Shown: positions 54,205 through 63,255 of the stretch, piece by piece
Layout: each line of letters begins with the position of its first letter
Numbering within the stretch: position 1 is the first letter of the stretch
Assembly: GCA_965221135.1 (NCBI GenBank)
Contig: CBDCRZ010000048.1
Coordinates: 35,742-99,741, forward strand
Source: Sansalvadorimonas sp965221135
GTDB lineage: Bacteria > Pseudomonadota > Gammaproteobacteria > Pseudomonadales > Endozoicomonadaceae
DNA length: 64,000 nt
Direction of reading: 5' to 3'
Position numbers and translations under genes: made by a program
The notes under the pieces: model-generated
What the model saw: the letters and a program-made list of their open reading frames with translations, nothing else
Database searches by the model: none
Told to the model about the DNA's origin: nothing

Positions 54205-55995
54205 ATGGATATGACAGTCATGGTCACAGGTGTTGTGCTGGCTTTAGTCGCTGCCGTGGCCGGTTATGCTTTAGGGGCGCTGAAAGGACGCTCTGTTCAA
54301 AGCCAGGTAGAAGCTGATTTGCTTCAGTGCCAGGGGGATCTGGAGCGTCTTCAGAATGACCTGCAGGAAGCTAAGCGACAGTATCAAATCAGCCATGACC
54401 ATTGTGAAGCTGCGCTGGCTGAACAGCAGCAGTTACAGGTTCAGCTGGCTCGTGTGCAGAGCACTCAGCAGGCCACTGAGCAGCAGTTGGCCGATCGTGG
54501 TGAGCAGATACAGGCTGTGAATAAGCAGGTTCAGCATCATCAGGCCCAGGAGCAGACACTCCGCCATAGCTCAGTAAAAAACCAGGAGGCTGCACAGCAG
54601 TTGCAGACTCGTCTTGATGAGCTTCAGATTCGTTATAACAAATTAAGGCAGCAGGAAGAAATACTGCGTTTGTCTGAACAGACTTATCGTGAAAAAGCCG
54701 CGAAAGCATCGGAATCTGTCAACAAGCTTAAAGAGCAGATAGCTACACAGGCCCGTATGCAGAATGAGCGTATCCATGAGCGCCAGACTCGCATTGAACA
54801 CCTGGATGATGCGTTGGCTGCCTTAGGCCACAAGTACAACGAACTTCTTGAGAAGCACACCGAACTGAACACGACACTGGAACAGAAGCAGGAAAATTTT
54901 GATCAGCAGTTCAAGCAGCTGGTGCAGAACCGTGAGGCTCTGAGTAAAGAGTTTGAACGTCTGGCCAATGAAGTGCTGGAAAAGAAAGGGCAAAGCTTTA
55001 AAGAGCTGAACAAAGAGAGCCTGCAGAATCTGCTCAATCCGATTCAGCATGAGATGAAAGGTTTTAAAGAGAAGGTTGAGCAGATTCACGGTGAAGATAC
55101 CAAGCAGCGGGTGCAGCTGCAAACGGAAATGCTCAACCTGCAAAAGCTGAATCAGGATATTACCGATAAGGCCGACAAGCTCGCTACTGCCCTGCAGGGC
55201 CAGAAGAAAACCCAGGGTAACTGGGGTGAGCTGATGCTGGAGAATGTGCTCGACAGCTCAGGCCTGCGTCTCGGTAAAGACTACAAACGTGAAGTCAGCT
55301 TCACCACGGAAGATGGGCGACAGCGTCCGGATGCCATCGTTTACCTGCCCCAGGACAAGCATCTGGTCATTGATGCGAAAACCTCACTGGCCGGTTATAC
55401 CCGCTTTGTGAATGCTGATAACGATGCTGATCGTGAACAGGCACTGAAAGACCATGCAATGGCCGTGTCGGACAGAATCAACGAGCTGGCTGATCGTAAC
55501 TATTATCAATTGCCAGGTTTGAACTCCCCGGAAATCGTGGTGATGTTTATTCCGGTCGAGTCCGCTTATGTGGAAGCCCTGAAGTACGATGATACGCTCT
55601 ATCAGAGAGCTATCGAACGACAGGTACTGGTGGCCACGCCAACCACGCTGCTCACCAGCCTGAATATTGTGCGTCAACTCTGGCGCTTTGAAGACCAGAA
55701 TAAGCATACAGCTGAACTGGCCAGCCGGGCAGAGAAGTTTTACAACAAACTCAACAGCTTCCTGACCAGTATGAACACCGTAGGTAGTCAGCTGGATAAG
55801 GCCAAAGACAGTTACAACAAAGCCTTTGGTCAGCTCTATTCTGGTCGTGGCAACCTGATCAAACAGGCATCTGAGTTTAAAGAACTGGGTGTTTCTGTGA
55901 CTAAGGAGCTGCCAGAAGAGCTGGTGGAGCGGGCGCATCTGGAGCTGGGCACCGACAAAGAACAAGAGGCTATTGAAGCGATGGTGGAAAAATAA
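54205..55995 (+). CDS. rmuC: DNA recombination protein RmuC
   Basis: A 596-residue RmuC. One N-terminal membrane helix (VTGVVLALVAAVAGYALGAL) is followed by a coiled coil (about residues 25-250, Gln/Glu/Leu rich) and the RmuC nuclease-like domain: GNWGELMLENVLDSSGL, DAIVYLPQDKHLVIDAKTS (the DAK motif of the restriction-nuclease fold), and ELPGLNSPEIVVMF. It limits inversions at short inverted repeats in E. coli. AGGAG precedes the ATG. Confidence 0.95.
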   Translation: MDMTVMVTGVVLALVAAVAGYALGALKGRSVQSQVEADLLQCQGDLERLQNDLQEAKRQYQISHDHCEAALAEQQQLQVQLARVQSTQQATEQQLADRGEQIQAVNKQVQHHQAQEQTLRHSSVKNQEAAQQLQTRLDELQIRYNKLRQQEEILRLSEQTYREKAAKASESVNKLKEQIATQARMQNERIHERQTRIEHLDDALAALGHKYNELLEKHTELNTTLEQKQENFDQQFKQLVQNREALSKEFERLANEVLEKKGQSFKELNKESLQNLLNPIQHEMKGFKEKVEQIHGEDTKQRVQLQTEMLNLQKLNQDITDKADKLATALQGQKKTQGNWGELMLENVLDSSGLRLGKDYKREVSFTTEDGRQRPDAIVYLPQDKHLVIDAKTSLAGYTRFVNADNDADREQALKDHAMAVSDRINELADRNYYQLPGLNSPEIVVMFIPVESAYVEALKYDDTLYQRAIERQVLVATPTTLLTSLNIVRQLWRFEDQNKHTAELASRAEKFYNKLNSFLTSMNTVGSQLDKAKDSYNKAFGQLYSGRGNLIKQASEFKELGVSVTKELPEELVERAHLELGTDKEQEAIEAMVEK

Positions 55996-56030
55996 TATTC
56001 GCAGGGAAAACGCTCTTCGAAAGAGAGTTC

Positions 56031-56056
56031 AGGCCGCCTTAATGGCGGCCTCTTTG
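56031..56056 (+). terminator. Probable terminator after rmuC
   Basis: An 8-bp GC-rich stem (56031-56038 with 56044-56051, 5-nt loop) followed by TCTTT; the T run is short. Confidence 0.65.
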
Positions 56057-56306
56057 GTTGTTCTCTGCATAATGCATAAGAGGGTGGGTTGTGCTGGTGT
56101 CGTGTGCAGGTGCGGTACGTTAACAGCGGTAAAATTTCAGGCATCAGCTAGAATTTCATGACAGCGAACACACAGGATTATCCGCATGAAAGGAATGTCT
56201 GTATCAGCTGTAAAAGCAGCGCCCAGGGGGCAACCTGTGTTAAGGAACAGTACATTTGCACAAAAGGACGCTGCCGCTGCCCCGGCGTAACTTCGGAAGC
56301 CATGTA

Positions 56307-56540
56307 ATGAACAACCATACTCACACAATGAACGAACTGTTCCAGCAACTGGGCCTGCCCAGTGATGATCGGGATATTCAGGAATTTGTTAAGACTCACC
56401 ACGTCAAAGATGTAAGTCAGCATCTGGATCAGGCAAGTTTTTGGTCACCCTCTCAGGCTGGTTTTATCAAGGAGAGCTGGCACGATGACTCTGAATGGTG
56501 CCTGACCATTGATGACCTTGATGCCAGGCTAAGAGCATAA
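56307..56540 (+). CDS. DUF2789 protein
   Basis: A 77-residue protein starting MNNHTHTMNELFQQLGL, a family (DUF2789) of small proteins in gammaproteobacteria, unknown function. The frame extends to 56256, but ATG 56307 gives the family's usual length and has GGAAG nearby. The helical pattern and the motif FIKESWHDDSEWC are typical. Confidence 0.87.
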   Translation: MNNHTHTMNELFQQLGLPSDDRDIQEFVKTHHVKDVSQHLDQASFWSPSQAGFIKESWHDDSEWCLTIDDLDARLRA

Positions 56541-56794
56541 GGATGGCACGCTCCAGGTTGCTATAAGTGTTCTGTTCAACGTTTTCGAGTAATCCTTGTT
56601 GAGGATTCTACCAGCTCTACCACGGCCTGAAAGGTTTACTCTGTACTCAGACTGCGCCTTTCAGGTTTTCTTCTCTCGGGTAGTACTTAAATCACTCTGT
56701 GATAACCACAATCCCAGGGGGTGTATATCCGGCGGTTTTTCTGTGACAATGCGCGACCTGTTAGCCTTGGCTTATTGCGTCATCCGAGATTCCT
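56541..56794. other. Intergenic region with a 9-bp inverted repeat
   Basis: CCTGAAAGG at 56626-56634 pairs with 56657-56665 over a 22-nt loop and is followed by TTTT, so it may be a terminator for the DUF2789 gene. A smaller hairpin lies at 56591-56607. No gene was recognised; the ygiQ promoter should be here. Confidence 0.5.
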
Positions 56795-58996
56795 ATGCCG
56801 AACACCGCTCCTGATCTGTTCTCCTACCCCAAGTATTGGGCTGAGTGCTATGGCACTGCGCCCTGGCTGCCTATGTCCAGGAAGGAGATGGATGAGCTGG
56901 GCTGGGATTCCTGCGACATCATTATTGTCACTGGCGATGCCTATGTGGATCACCCCAGCTTTGGTATGGCGGTGATTGGCCGGTTTATGGAGTCCCAGGG
57001 TTTCCGGGTGGGGATTATTTCCCAGCCGGACTGGACCAGGCCTGATGACTTCATGAAGCTGGGCAAGCCTAACCTGTTCTTTGGTGTGGCGTCCGGCAAT
57101 ATGGATTCCATGATCAACCGTTATACGGCTGACCTGAAAGTCCGCAGTGACGATGCCTACACGCCTGATGCTGCCCCCGGAAAACGCCCGGACCGTGCAG
57201 TGACTGTTTATAGCCAGCGTTGCCGTCAGGCCTATAAAGATGTTCCGGTGCTGATTGGTGGTATCGAAGCCAGTCTGCGTCGTATTGCCCAGTACGATTA
57301 CTGGAGCAATGAAGTCCGCCGCTCCGTGCTGGTGGATTCCGGTGCTGATATTCTGGTGTACGGTAATGCCGAACGCGCCATGGCCGAGATTGCCGACCGG
57401 ATATCCAATGGTGAGTCGGTGAGCGAGATTGATGATATTCGCGGCACGGTGGTGATGAAGTCTACCACTCCTTCTGGCTGGACTGAGGTTGACTCATCCC
57501 GTATTGACTGGCCTCGTGATATGGCCACTCTGGAGGAAGCCTATGGTGGCAGCCCCTATGAGATGAAAGAAGAGACCGGGTGCTCAAAAAATCAGAGCGA
57601 GGGTTCAGAATCTGACTCTGGCGCTGACTCTGATGTTCAGGCCGTCCGTATTCTGCCTCTGCCTCTGCATCGTCAGGCTGATCTGGATCCGGAAACCACA
57701 TGTATTCGGTTACCGTCCTTTGAGAAAGTCAGTAAGGATTCAGCTCTATACGCTCATGCCTCTCGCGTACTGCATCAGGAATCCAACCCTATGAATGCCA
57801 AGGTGCTTGTTCAGCGCCATGGAAATCGTGAAGTCTGGGTGAATAAACCGCCGATTCCTCTGGAGACGGATGAGATGGACGGTGTCTTCGGGTTGTTCTA
57901 TCAGCGCCGACCACACCCCGATTATGGCGATGCTAAAATTCCTGCCTATGACATGATCAAGACCTCGGTCAATATCATGAGAGGCTGCTTCGGTGGTTGT
58001 TCTTTCTGCTCCATTACCGAGCACGAAGGCCGGGTTATTCAAAGCCGTTCCCATGAGTCTGTGATTCAGGAGCTGGAAGATATTCGGGATAAGGTGCCCG
58101 GGTTTACCGGTCAGATTTCCGATCTGGGTGGCCCGACGGCGAATATGTATCACCTGAACTGCAAGTCAGCTGAGATACATGCCAGTTGTCGTCGCTTGTC
58201 CTGTGTGTTCCCGACGATTTGCAAAAATCTGGAAACGTCCCACAAGCCGACCACGGAGCTGTACCGTAAAGCCCGTAAAGTGCGCGGCATAAAGAAGATC
58301 GCTATAGCATCTGGCCTGCGTTATGACCTGGCGGTGGAAGATCCGGAATATGTAAAAGAGCTGGTGACTCATCATGTCGGTGGTTACCTGAAGATTGCCC
58401 CGGAACATACCGAGAAAAATACCCTCGACCTGATGATGAAGCCGGGTATGGGTACTTACGACAACTTCAAAAACATGTTTGAGAAGTTCTCGAAGGAAGC
58501 GGGCAAGAAGCAGTACCTGATTCCCTACTTTATCGCGGCCCACCCGGGCTCTACCGATGAAGATATGATGAACCTCGGCCTGTGGCTAAAGAAAAATGAC
58601 TTCCGGGTGGATCAGGTGCAAACCTTCTACCCGTCGCCTATGTCCCTGGCTACGGCGATGTATCACTCTGGTCGTAATCCGCTGAAGAAGCTCAGTTATA
58701 AAGATGGTCGTCTCTATATTCCGCGGAATCTTGATCAGCGTCGTCTGCATAAGGCATTTCTGCGTAACCATGATGAACGACAGCATGACACTCTTCGTCA
58801 AGCGTTGAAGGACATGGGGCGTGAAGACCTGATCGGTCATCAAAAACATCACCTGGTCCCGCCTGCTGAGCCCCGTGGTCGTCATGGCAGCACCGTTAAT
58901 AAACGTCAGGGTAACCGTCCACCGGCGCGCAGTCAGCAGGCTCGTGGTGGCCAGTGGGATAACCGTCGTAAGACCGGTCACCGGTCAGTCCGGTAG
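56795..58996 (+). CDS. ygiQ: YgiQ-family radical SAM protein
   Basis: A 733-residue radical SAM protein. The N-terminal half has the YgiQ family start (FSYPKYWAECYGTAPWLPMSRKEMDELGWDSCDII) and the radical SAM cluster motif CFGGCSFCSITEHEG is near residue 400 (three Cys for the 4Fe-4S cluster). The C-terminus is a basic Arg/Gln-rich tail (RQGNRPPARSQQARGG). A 7-bp tandem duplication at 58973-58986 shifts the frame five codons before the present stop; without it the tail would extend about 27 residues to 59084. The role of YgiQ is unknown. Confidence 0.92.
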   Translation: MPNTAPDLFSYPKYWAECYGTAPWLPMSRKEMDELGWDSCDIIIVTGDAYVDHPSFGMAVIGRFMESQGFRVGIISQPDWTRPDDFMKLGKPNLFFGVASGNMDSMINRYTADLKVRSDDAYTPDAAPGKRPDRAVTVYSQRCRQAYKDVPVLIGGIEASLRRIAQYDYWSNEVRRSVLVDSGADILVYGNAERAMAEIADRISNGESVSEIDDIRGTVVMKSTTPSGWTEVDSSRIDWPRDMATLEEAYGGSPYEMKEETGCSKNQSEGSESDSGADSDVQAVRILPLPLHRQADLDPETTCIRLPSFEKVSKDSALYAHASRVLHQESNPMNAKVLVQRHGNREVWVNKPPIPLETDEMDGVFGLFYQRRPHPDYGDAKIPAYDMIKTSVNIMRGCFGGCSFCSITEHEGRVIQSRSHESVIQELEDIRDKVPGFTGQISDLGGPTANMYHLNCKSAEIHASCRRLSCVFPTICKNLETSHKPTTELYRKARKVRGIKKIAIASGLRYDLAVEDPEYVKELVTHHVGGYLKIAPEHTEKNTLDLMMKPGMGTYDNFKNMFEKFSKEAGKKQYLIPYFIAAHPGSTDEDMMNLGLWLKKNDFRVDQVQTFYPSPMSLATAMYHSGRNPLKKLSYKDGRLYIPRNLDQRRLHKAFLRNHDERQHDTLRQALKDMGREDLIGHQKHHLVPPAEPRGRHGSTVNKRQGNRPPARSQQARGGQWDNRRKTGHRSVR

Positions 58997-59091
58997 TGAC
59001 AATGCATCGAAGGGCGGAACAGGCAACAAGTCAGGTTCGAAGCCTGGCAAAAGGCCTGCTCAGAAGGCGCGGCGTGTGCGTTAAGCCAAAG

Positions 59092-59116
59092 AGGCGGCCT
59101 GCGGGCTGCCTTTTTT
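59092..59116 (+). terminator. Intrinsic terminator after ygiQ
   Basis: An 8-bp stem with one G-U pair (59092-59099 with 59104-59111) leading into six T. Confidence 0.8.
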
Positions 59117-59254
59117 GTATTTCTGTGAAACAGTCGAAAAACAATGTGCATTCACCCTTCTTTTTGCCCTCTTTGGCACTGTTTACGCATTGTGCAGGTT
59201 AGCTGAGCCGCTACAATCACTCCTAAACACTCGATCAAGATAAGAATAATTAAT

Positions 59255-60157
59255 ATGCCACTGATTGATCAGACGCTGACTTCACTCTCCCAGACAATTA
59301 GCGGTAAACCACGACAGCTCCGTCTGGCTGTGTGTTGCCTGCTGGCCCGTGGCCACCTGCTTATCGAAGACCTGCCTGGAATGGGCAAAACTACTCTCGC
59401 TCATGCTCTGGCCCGTACACTGGGTCTGGACTGGCGACGTGTGCAGTTTACCAGTGACCTTTTACCGGCTGATATTCTGGGTGTGTCGGTTTTTGACCGT
59501 AATACATCCGAGTTTAAGTTCCAGCCGGGCCCGGTGTTTACCCAACTGTTGCTGGCGGATGAGATCAACCGTGCCACACCACGTACCCAGAGCGCTCTGC
59601 TGGAGGCGATGGAAGAAGGGCAGGTGTCGATTGAAGGCGAATCCCGTACTCTGCCAACACCGTTCTTTGTGATTGCTACCCGTAACCCGGTGAACCAGTC
59701 CGGCACATTTCCTTTGCCGGAATCCCAGTTGGACCGTTTCCTGATGCGTATTCAGATGGGGTATCCGGACCCTGCGGCCGAGCGCGCCATGCTCAGTGGT
59801 GAATCCGGCCGTGCAGTGATCGATAAGCTCAAAGCGGTGCTGACTGTTGAACAGCTAAAGGCTTTGCAGGATAAGGTCCAGACAGTGCAGGCCAGTGATC
59901 GGCTGCTGGACTATCTCCAGCGTCTGGTGGCAGCGACCCGTGAAGGTGATCGCTTTGTTTACGGGCTGTCACCACGAGCTTCATTAGCGTTGCTGTCTGC
60001 TTCCCGTGCATGGGCCTTTCTGGCAGGGCGTGATTATGTTCTGCCGGAAGATATTCAGGCCGTGTTCCCGGCGGTAGCAGGACATCGTCTGCAGGCTCGA
60101 AGTGGTGAGGATATTGCGTCCCTGCTGCACAGTGTTGATGTCACTGGTGCGGCATGA
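59255..60157 (+). CDS. MoxR-family AAA ATPase
   Basis: A 300-residue AAA+ ATPase of the MoxR group. Walker A is EDLPGMGKTTLAHALA (about residues 35-50); Walker B is LLADEINRATPRTQSALLEAMEEGQV, the MoxR signature; sensor 1 is FVIATRNPVNQSGTFPLPESQLDRF. It probably acts as a chaperone for a partner with a VWA-like or DUF58 domain. The next gene (DUF58) overlaps by 4 bp (ATGA at 60154), so they form one unit with the transglutaminase gene. Confidence 0.93.
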   Translation: MPLIDQTLTSLSQTISGKPRQLRLAVCCLLARGHLLIEDLPGMGKTTLAHALARTLGLDWRRVQFTSDLLPADILGVSVFDRNTSEFKFQPGPVFTQLLLADEINRATPRTQSALLEAMEEGQVSIEGESRTLPTPFFVIATRNPVNQSGTFPLPESQLDRFLMRIQMGYPDPAAERAMLSGESGRAVIDKLKAVLTVEQLKALQDKVQTVQASDRLLDYLQRLVAATREGDRFVYGLSPRASLALLSASRAWAFLAGRDYVLPEDIQAVFPAVAGHRLQARSGEDIASLLHSVDVTGAA

Positions 60158-61137
60158 GTCGTTGGAATAAGCGCTGGATGCGATGGATGGACCGTCGTAT
60201 ACCACCGGCACGTCATATCACCCTGAACCAGAAAAACCTGTTTATTATTCCTACGAAAGCCGGATACAGCTTTCTGCTGGTCGCTGTGTTGATATTTCTG
60301 GCGGCGGTCAACTATCGCAACAGTATTAGCTATGGTGTGTCGTTCTTTATGGTGGCGCTTTTTCAGGTAGCGCTCTGGCAGACCTGGCGTAACCTGGCCG
60401 GCATTACCCTGACAGCCCGGTCGACGGAACCGGGCCATGCGGGTGCAAGTGTTCAGTTTCTCCTGGCCTGCCGAGGCGCTGACGGGGGCGTAGTCAAGGG
60501 TAGTGCCAAACGACTTCAGCAAGGTATTCGCATAGGCTGGCCCGATAAAGGAGAGATGGTGCGGGTTGACCCTCAGGGGAGTGAGGTTGAAGTGGCTATT
60601 CCTTACCCTGCATCAAAACGCGGCCCTCTGCACCCCCCCCGGTTAAAAGTCGAAACCGTTTACCCCCTCGGTCTGTTTCGTGCCTGGAGCTGGGTAGACC
60701 TGGGGCAGAAGGTGAATGTCTGGCCTGCATTGCAAACGGTAAAGACACTGCAGTCAGAAAGCTTTGGTGAAGATGGTCACCGGGTCGTTCCTGATGGCAT
60801 GGATGATTTCGACGGTTTCCGTGGGTTTACCTCGACGGATTCAGCCTCACAGGTGGACTGGAAGGTATGGGCCCGCAGTGATGAACTGGTGGTTCGTCAG
60901 TTTCATGGGCTTGCGGGAGATGATCTCTGGCTGGATTTGAAGCAGGCTGTCGGGCCGAACCTCGAGCAAAAGTTAAGCTGGCTGGCCAGTCACTGCGTTC
61001 GTCTTGGGGCAGGGCGCCGGGTCTGGGGTTTGCGTTTGGGTGGTAAGGTGTTGGCGCCGTCACAAGGCGTTGCTCATGTTCAGGCCTGTCTCGATGCGCT
61101 TGCTCTGTATGGACTTGATTCTATGGCACGGAAATAA
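60154..61137 (+). CDS. DUF58 domain protein
   Basis: A 327-residue protein with two N-terminal hydrophobic segments (FLLVAVLIFLAAVNYRNSI near residue 45 and a second near 65). The DUF58 core follows, with DFDGFRGFTSTDSASQVDWKVWARSDELVVRQF near residue 220. DUF58 proteins have a VWA-like fold and partner with MoxR ATPases. Overlaps moxR by 4 bp and ends 3 bp before the next gene. Confidence 0.92.
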   Translation: MSRWNKRWMRWMDRRIPPARHITLNQKNLFIIPTKAGYSFLLVAVLIFLAAVNYRNSISYGVSFFMVALFQVALWQTWRNLAGITLTARSTEPGHAGASVQFLLACRGADGGVVKGSAKRLQQGIRIGWPDKGEMVRVDPQGSEVEVAIPYPASKRGPLHPPRLKVETVYPLGLFRAWSWVDLGQKVNVWPALQTVKTLQSESFGEDGHRVVPDGMDDFDGFRGFTSTDSASQVDWKVWARSDELVVRQFHGLAGDDLWLDLKQAVGPNLEQKLSWLASHCVRLGAGRRVWGLRLGGKVLAPSQGVAHVQACLDALALYGLDSMARK

Positions 61138-61140
61138 AAC

Positions 61141-63174
61141 ATGCTGTTTGGGTTAATAAAGAAAACAAGGAATACCCACCATGAAGAGCCGGTCACCCGT
61201 GCAGCGAGCTTTGGCCTGGTACTTGTTCTGGTACTGGTCAGTCTGCCGCTGGCACCGCTGTTGCCTTTAGGGATTTGGGGAATCGTTACTGTTGCGGTGA
61301 TCTGGCGTCTGCGGATTCTGCGCACCAAGGGGGGAAACCCGGGCTGGCTGGTTCGTACACTGCTGGTGGTCGCCGCCTTTGCCTTCATTTTGCTGCACTA
61401 CCGTACGGTGCTGGGGCTGGAAGCCGGTGCTGCCACACTGGTATCAGCCTATACCCTGAAACTGCTGGAGATGCGCAGCCGACGGGATGCTCTTCTGCTC
61501 TGTTTTCTTGGGTTCTTTGTGGCCGTTACCGGGTTGCTGTTTTCCCAGTCTATCCCCATGACTCTCTATCTGCTGATCTGTTTGATGATGCTGGTGTCTG
61601 TGTTGATTGGCCTGCATCAGGCTACAGACCAGACCACTATTACACCAGTGTTGAAAACAGGGGTGGTGTTAACCCTGCAGGCGCTCCCGGTGATGTTGAT
61701 CCTGTTTGTTCTTGTGCCGCGTCTTCCTCCACTCTGGGCTGTGCCTCTGCCGGATGCCAGTGCCAAGACCGGGCTCTCTGATGAAATGTCACCGGGTGAT
61801 ATTGCCAGGTTGAGTCAGTCTGATGAGCTGGCCTTTCGTGCCACCTTTACCGGCGCAGTACCTCCTCCCGAAGAACGCTATTGGCGTGCCGTTGTGATGC
61901 ATTGGTTTGATGGACGTCGCTGGTATATGGGGACCCCTGAAGACTGGGGCAAAGCGGGGGTCAAGGAGTCTCAATTAGTCAGCAGGTATGGCCAGGAGCG
62001 ACAATGGGCCGCTCCGGATGCCAGTCCAGAAGAATATAATTACGATATTATTCTGGAAGCTACAGGGCGACAGTGGAAGCCTGTTTTAGGCTCTGTATCC
62101 TCTGCCGTAACTGACAGCGTCCTCACACGTGACTGGCGCCTGATCGCTCAACAGTCCATTGAGTTACGAACCCGGTATGCTGTAGAGAGTGGAGCACCCA
62201 AAGCGTTTGACACTGAATTGCCTTCCTGGCTTCGAGCCGCGGATTTGCAGCTGCCGCGAGGCGGTGATCCCAGAGCCCGGAAACTGGCTCGTGAACTTAA
62301 TAAGAAACATGGGGGTAATGCGCCAGCGATTGTTGCGGATATGCTAAGCCGGTTCCGCAACCAGCCGTATTTTTACACACTGCGTCCACCCACACTCAAG
62401 GGTAATACCATAGACGCTTTCCTGTTTGATTCCCGTAGGGGCTTCTGTGCCCATTATGCGGGTGCTATGACCTTTGTACTGCGGGCGGCAGGTATTCCCA
62501 GCCGTGTTGTGGCAGGGTATCAGGGCGGTGAGCAAAAGGATCAGGTGATTCAGGTGCGCCAGTTCGATGCACATGCCTGGGTGGAGTACTGGATTCCTGA
62601 AAAAGGCTGGCAACGGGTGGATCCGACAGCAGCTGTGTCACCGGCCCGTATTGAGAGGGGCCTTGAGTCAGCCGTTCAGAATGAAGGTTCATTTCTGGAG
62701 GGGCAGTTGCTGTCTGCTGTGAAATACCGTCATATCTCCTGGCTCAATACTTTGCGCCTTGAATATGAGCAACTGGAATACGACTGGCAGCGTCTGGTGT
62801 TGTCTTACGATGATGAAAGCCAGAAAGACCTGTTTGGCAGTCTGTTTCCTGGTGAAGACGCGCTCACGGTACTGACGCGTCTGCTGGTGATTACCATGGT
62901 GTCCGTTATATTGCTGGCACTGTTATGGCTGGTAAAGCCCTGGCAGCGTCAAGGCACCCCTGCTGATCGTTACTATCAAGGGTTCTGCCGGTCTATGGCC
63001 CGCAAGGGTATTGCCCGTCGGCCAGAGGAAGGCCCGCTGGATTATGCACGCCGTATCGCTAAGGAAAAACCAGAGTTAGGGCGCAGGGCCATGCAGGTAG
63101 CAGGGGTTTATATACGCCTGACATACGGTGTTGCCAAAGATGGTGACCTTGGACGCCTGAAGCGCCTGTGTTAA
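61141..63174 (+). CDS. tgpA: TgpA-type transmembrane transglutaminase
   Basis: A 677-residue inner-membrane protein. About five hydrophobic helices fill residues 20-190 (DUF3488), one more lies near 575-595. The periplasmic transglutaminase-like domain has Cys in RRGFCAHYAGAMTF (about residue 435), His in FDAHAWVEYW (about 480) and Asp in WQRVDPTAA (about 496). In Pseudomonas TgpA is essential in some strains and linked to envelope functions. Last gene of the MoxR-DUF58-TgpA unit. Confidence 0.93.
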   Translation: MLFGLIKKTRNTHHEEPVTRAASFGLVLVLVLVSLPLAPLLPLGIWGIVTVAVIWRLRILRTKGGNPGWLVRTLLVVAAFAFILLHYRTVLGLEAGAATLVSAYTLKLLEMRSRRDALLLCFLGFFVAVTGLLFSQSIPMTLYLLICLMMLVSVLIGLHQATDQTTITPVLKTGVVLTLQALPVMLILFVLVPRLPPLWAVPLPDASAKTGLSDEMSPGDIARLSQSDELAFRATFTGAVPPPEERYWRAVVMHWFDGRRWYMGTPEDWGKAGVKESQLVSRYGQERQWAAPDASPEEYNYDIILEATGRQWKPVLGSVSSAVTDSVLTRDWRLIAQQSIELRTRYAVESGAPKAFDTELPSWLRAADLQLPRGGDPRARKLARELNKKHGGNAPAIVADMLSRFRNQPYFYTLRPPTLKGNTIDAFLFDSRRGFCAHYAGAMTFVLRAAGIPSRVVAGYQGGEQKDQVIQVRQFDAHAWVEYWIPEKGWQRVDPTAAVSPARIERGLESAVQNEGSFLEGQLLSAVKYRHISWLNTLRLEYEQLEYDWQRLVLSYDDESQKDLFGSLFPGEDALTVLTRLLVITMVSVILLALLWLVKPWQRQGTPADRYYQGFCRSMARKGIARRPEEGPLDYARRIAKEKPELGRRAMQVAGVYIRLTYGVAKDGDLGRLKRLC

Positions 63175-63255
63175 TGGGTTCTGGATTGTCAGGAAACCGT
63201 CCGGTTGAATAGGGTGACCATAGTGAAGTAAGCTCAGAGAAAAGGTTTCTTTGCT

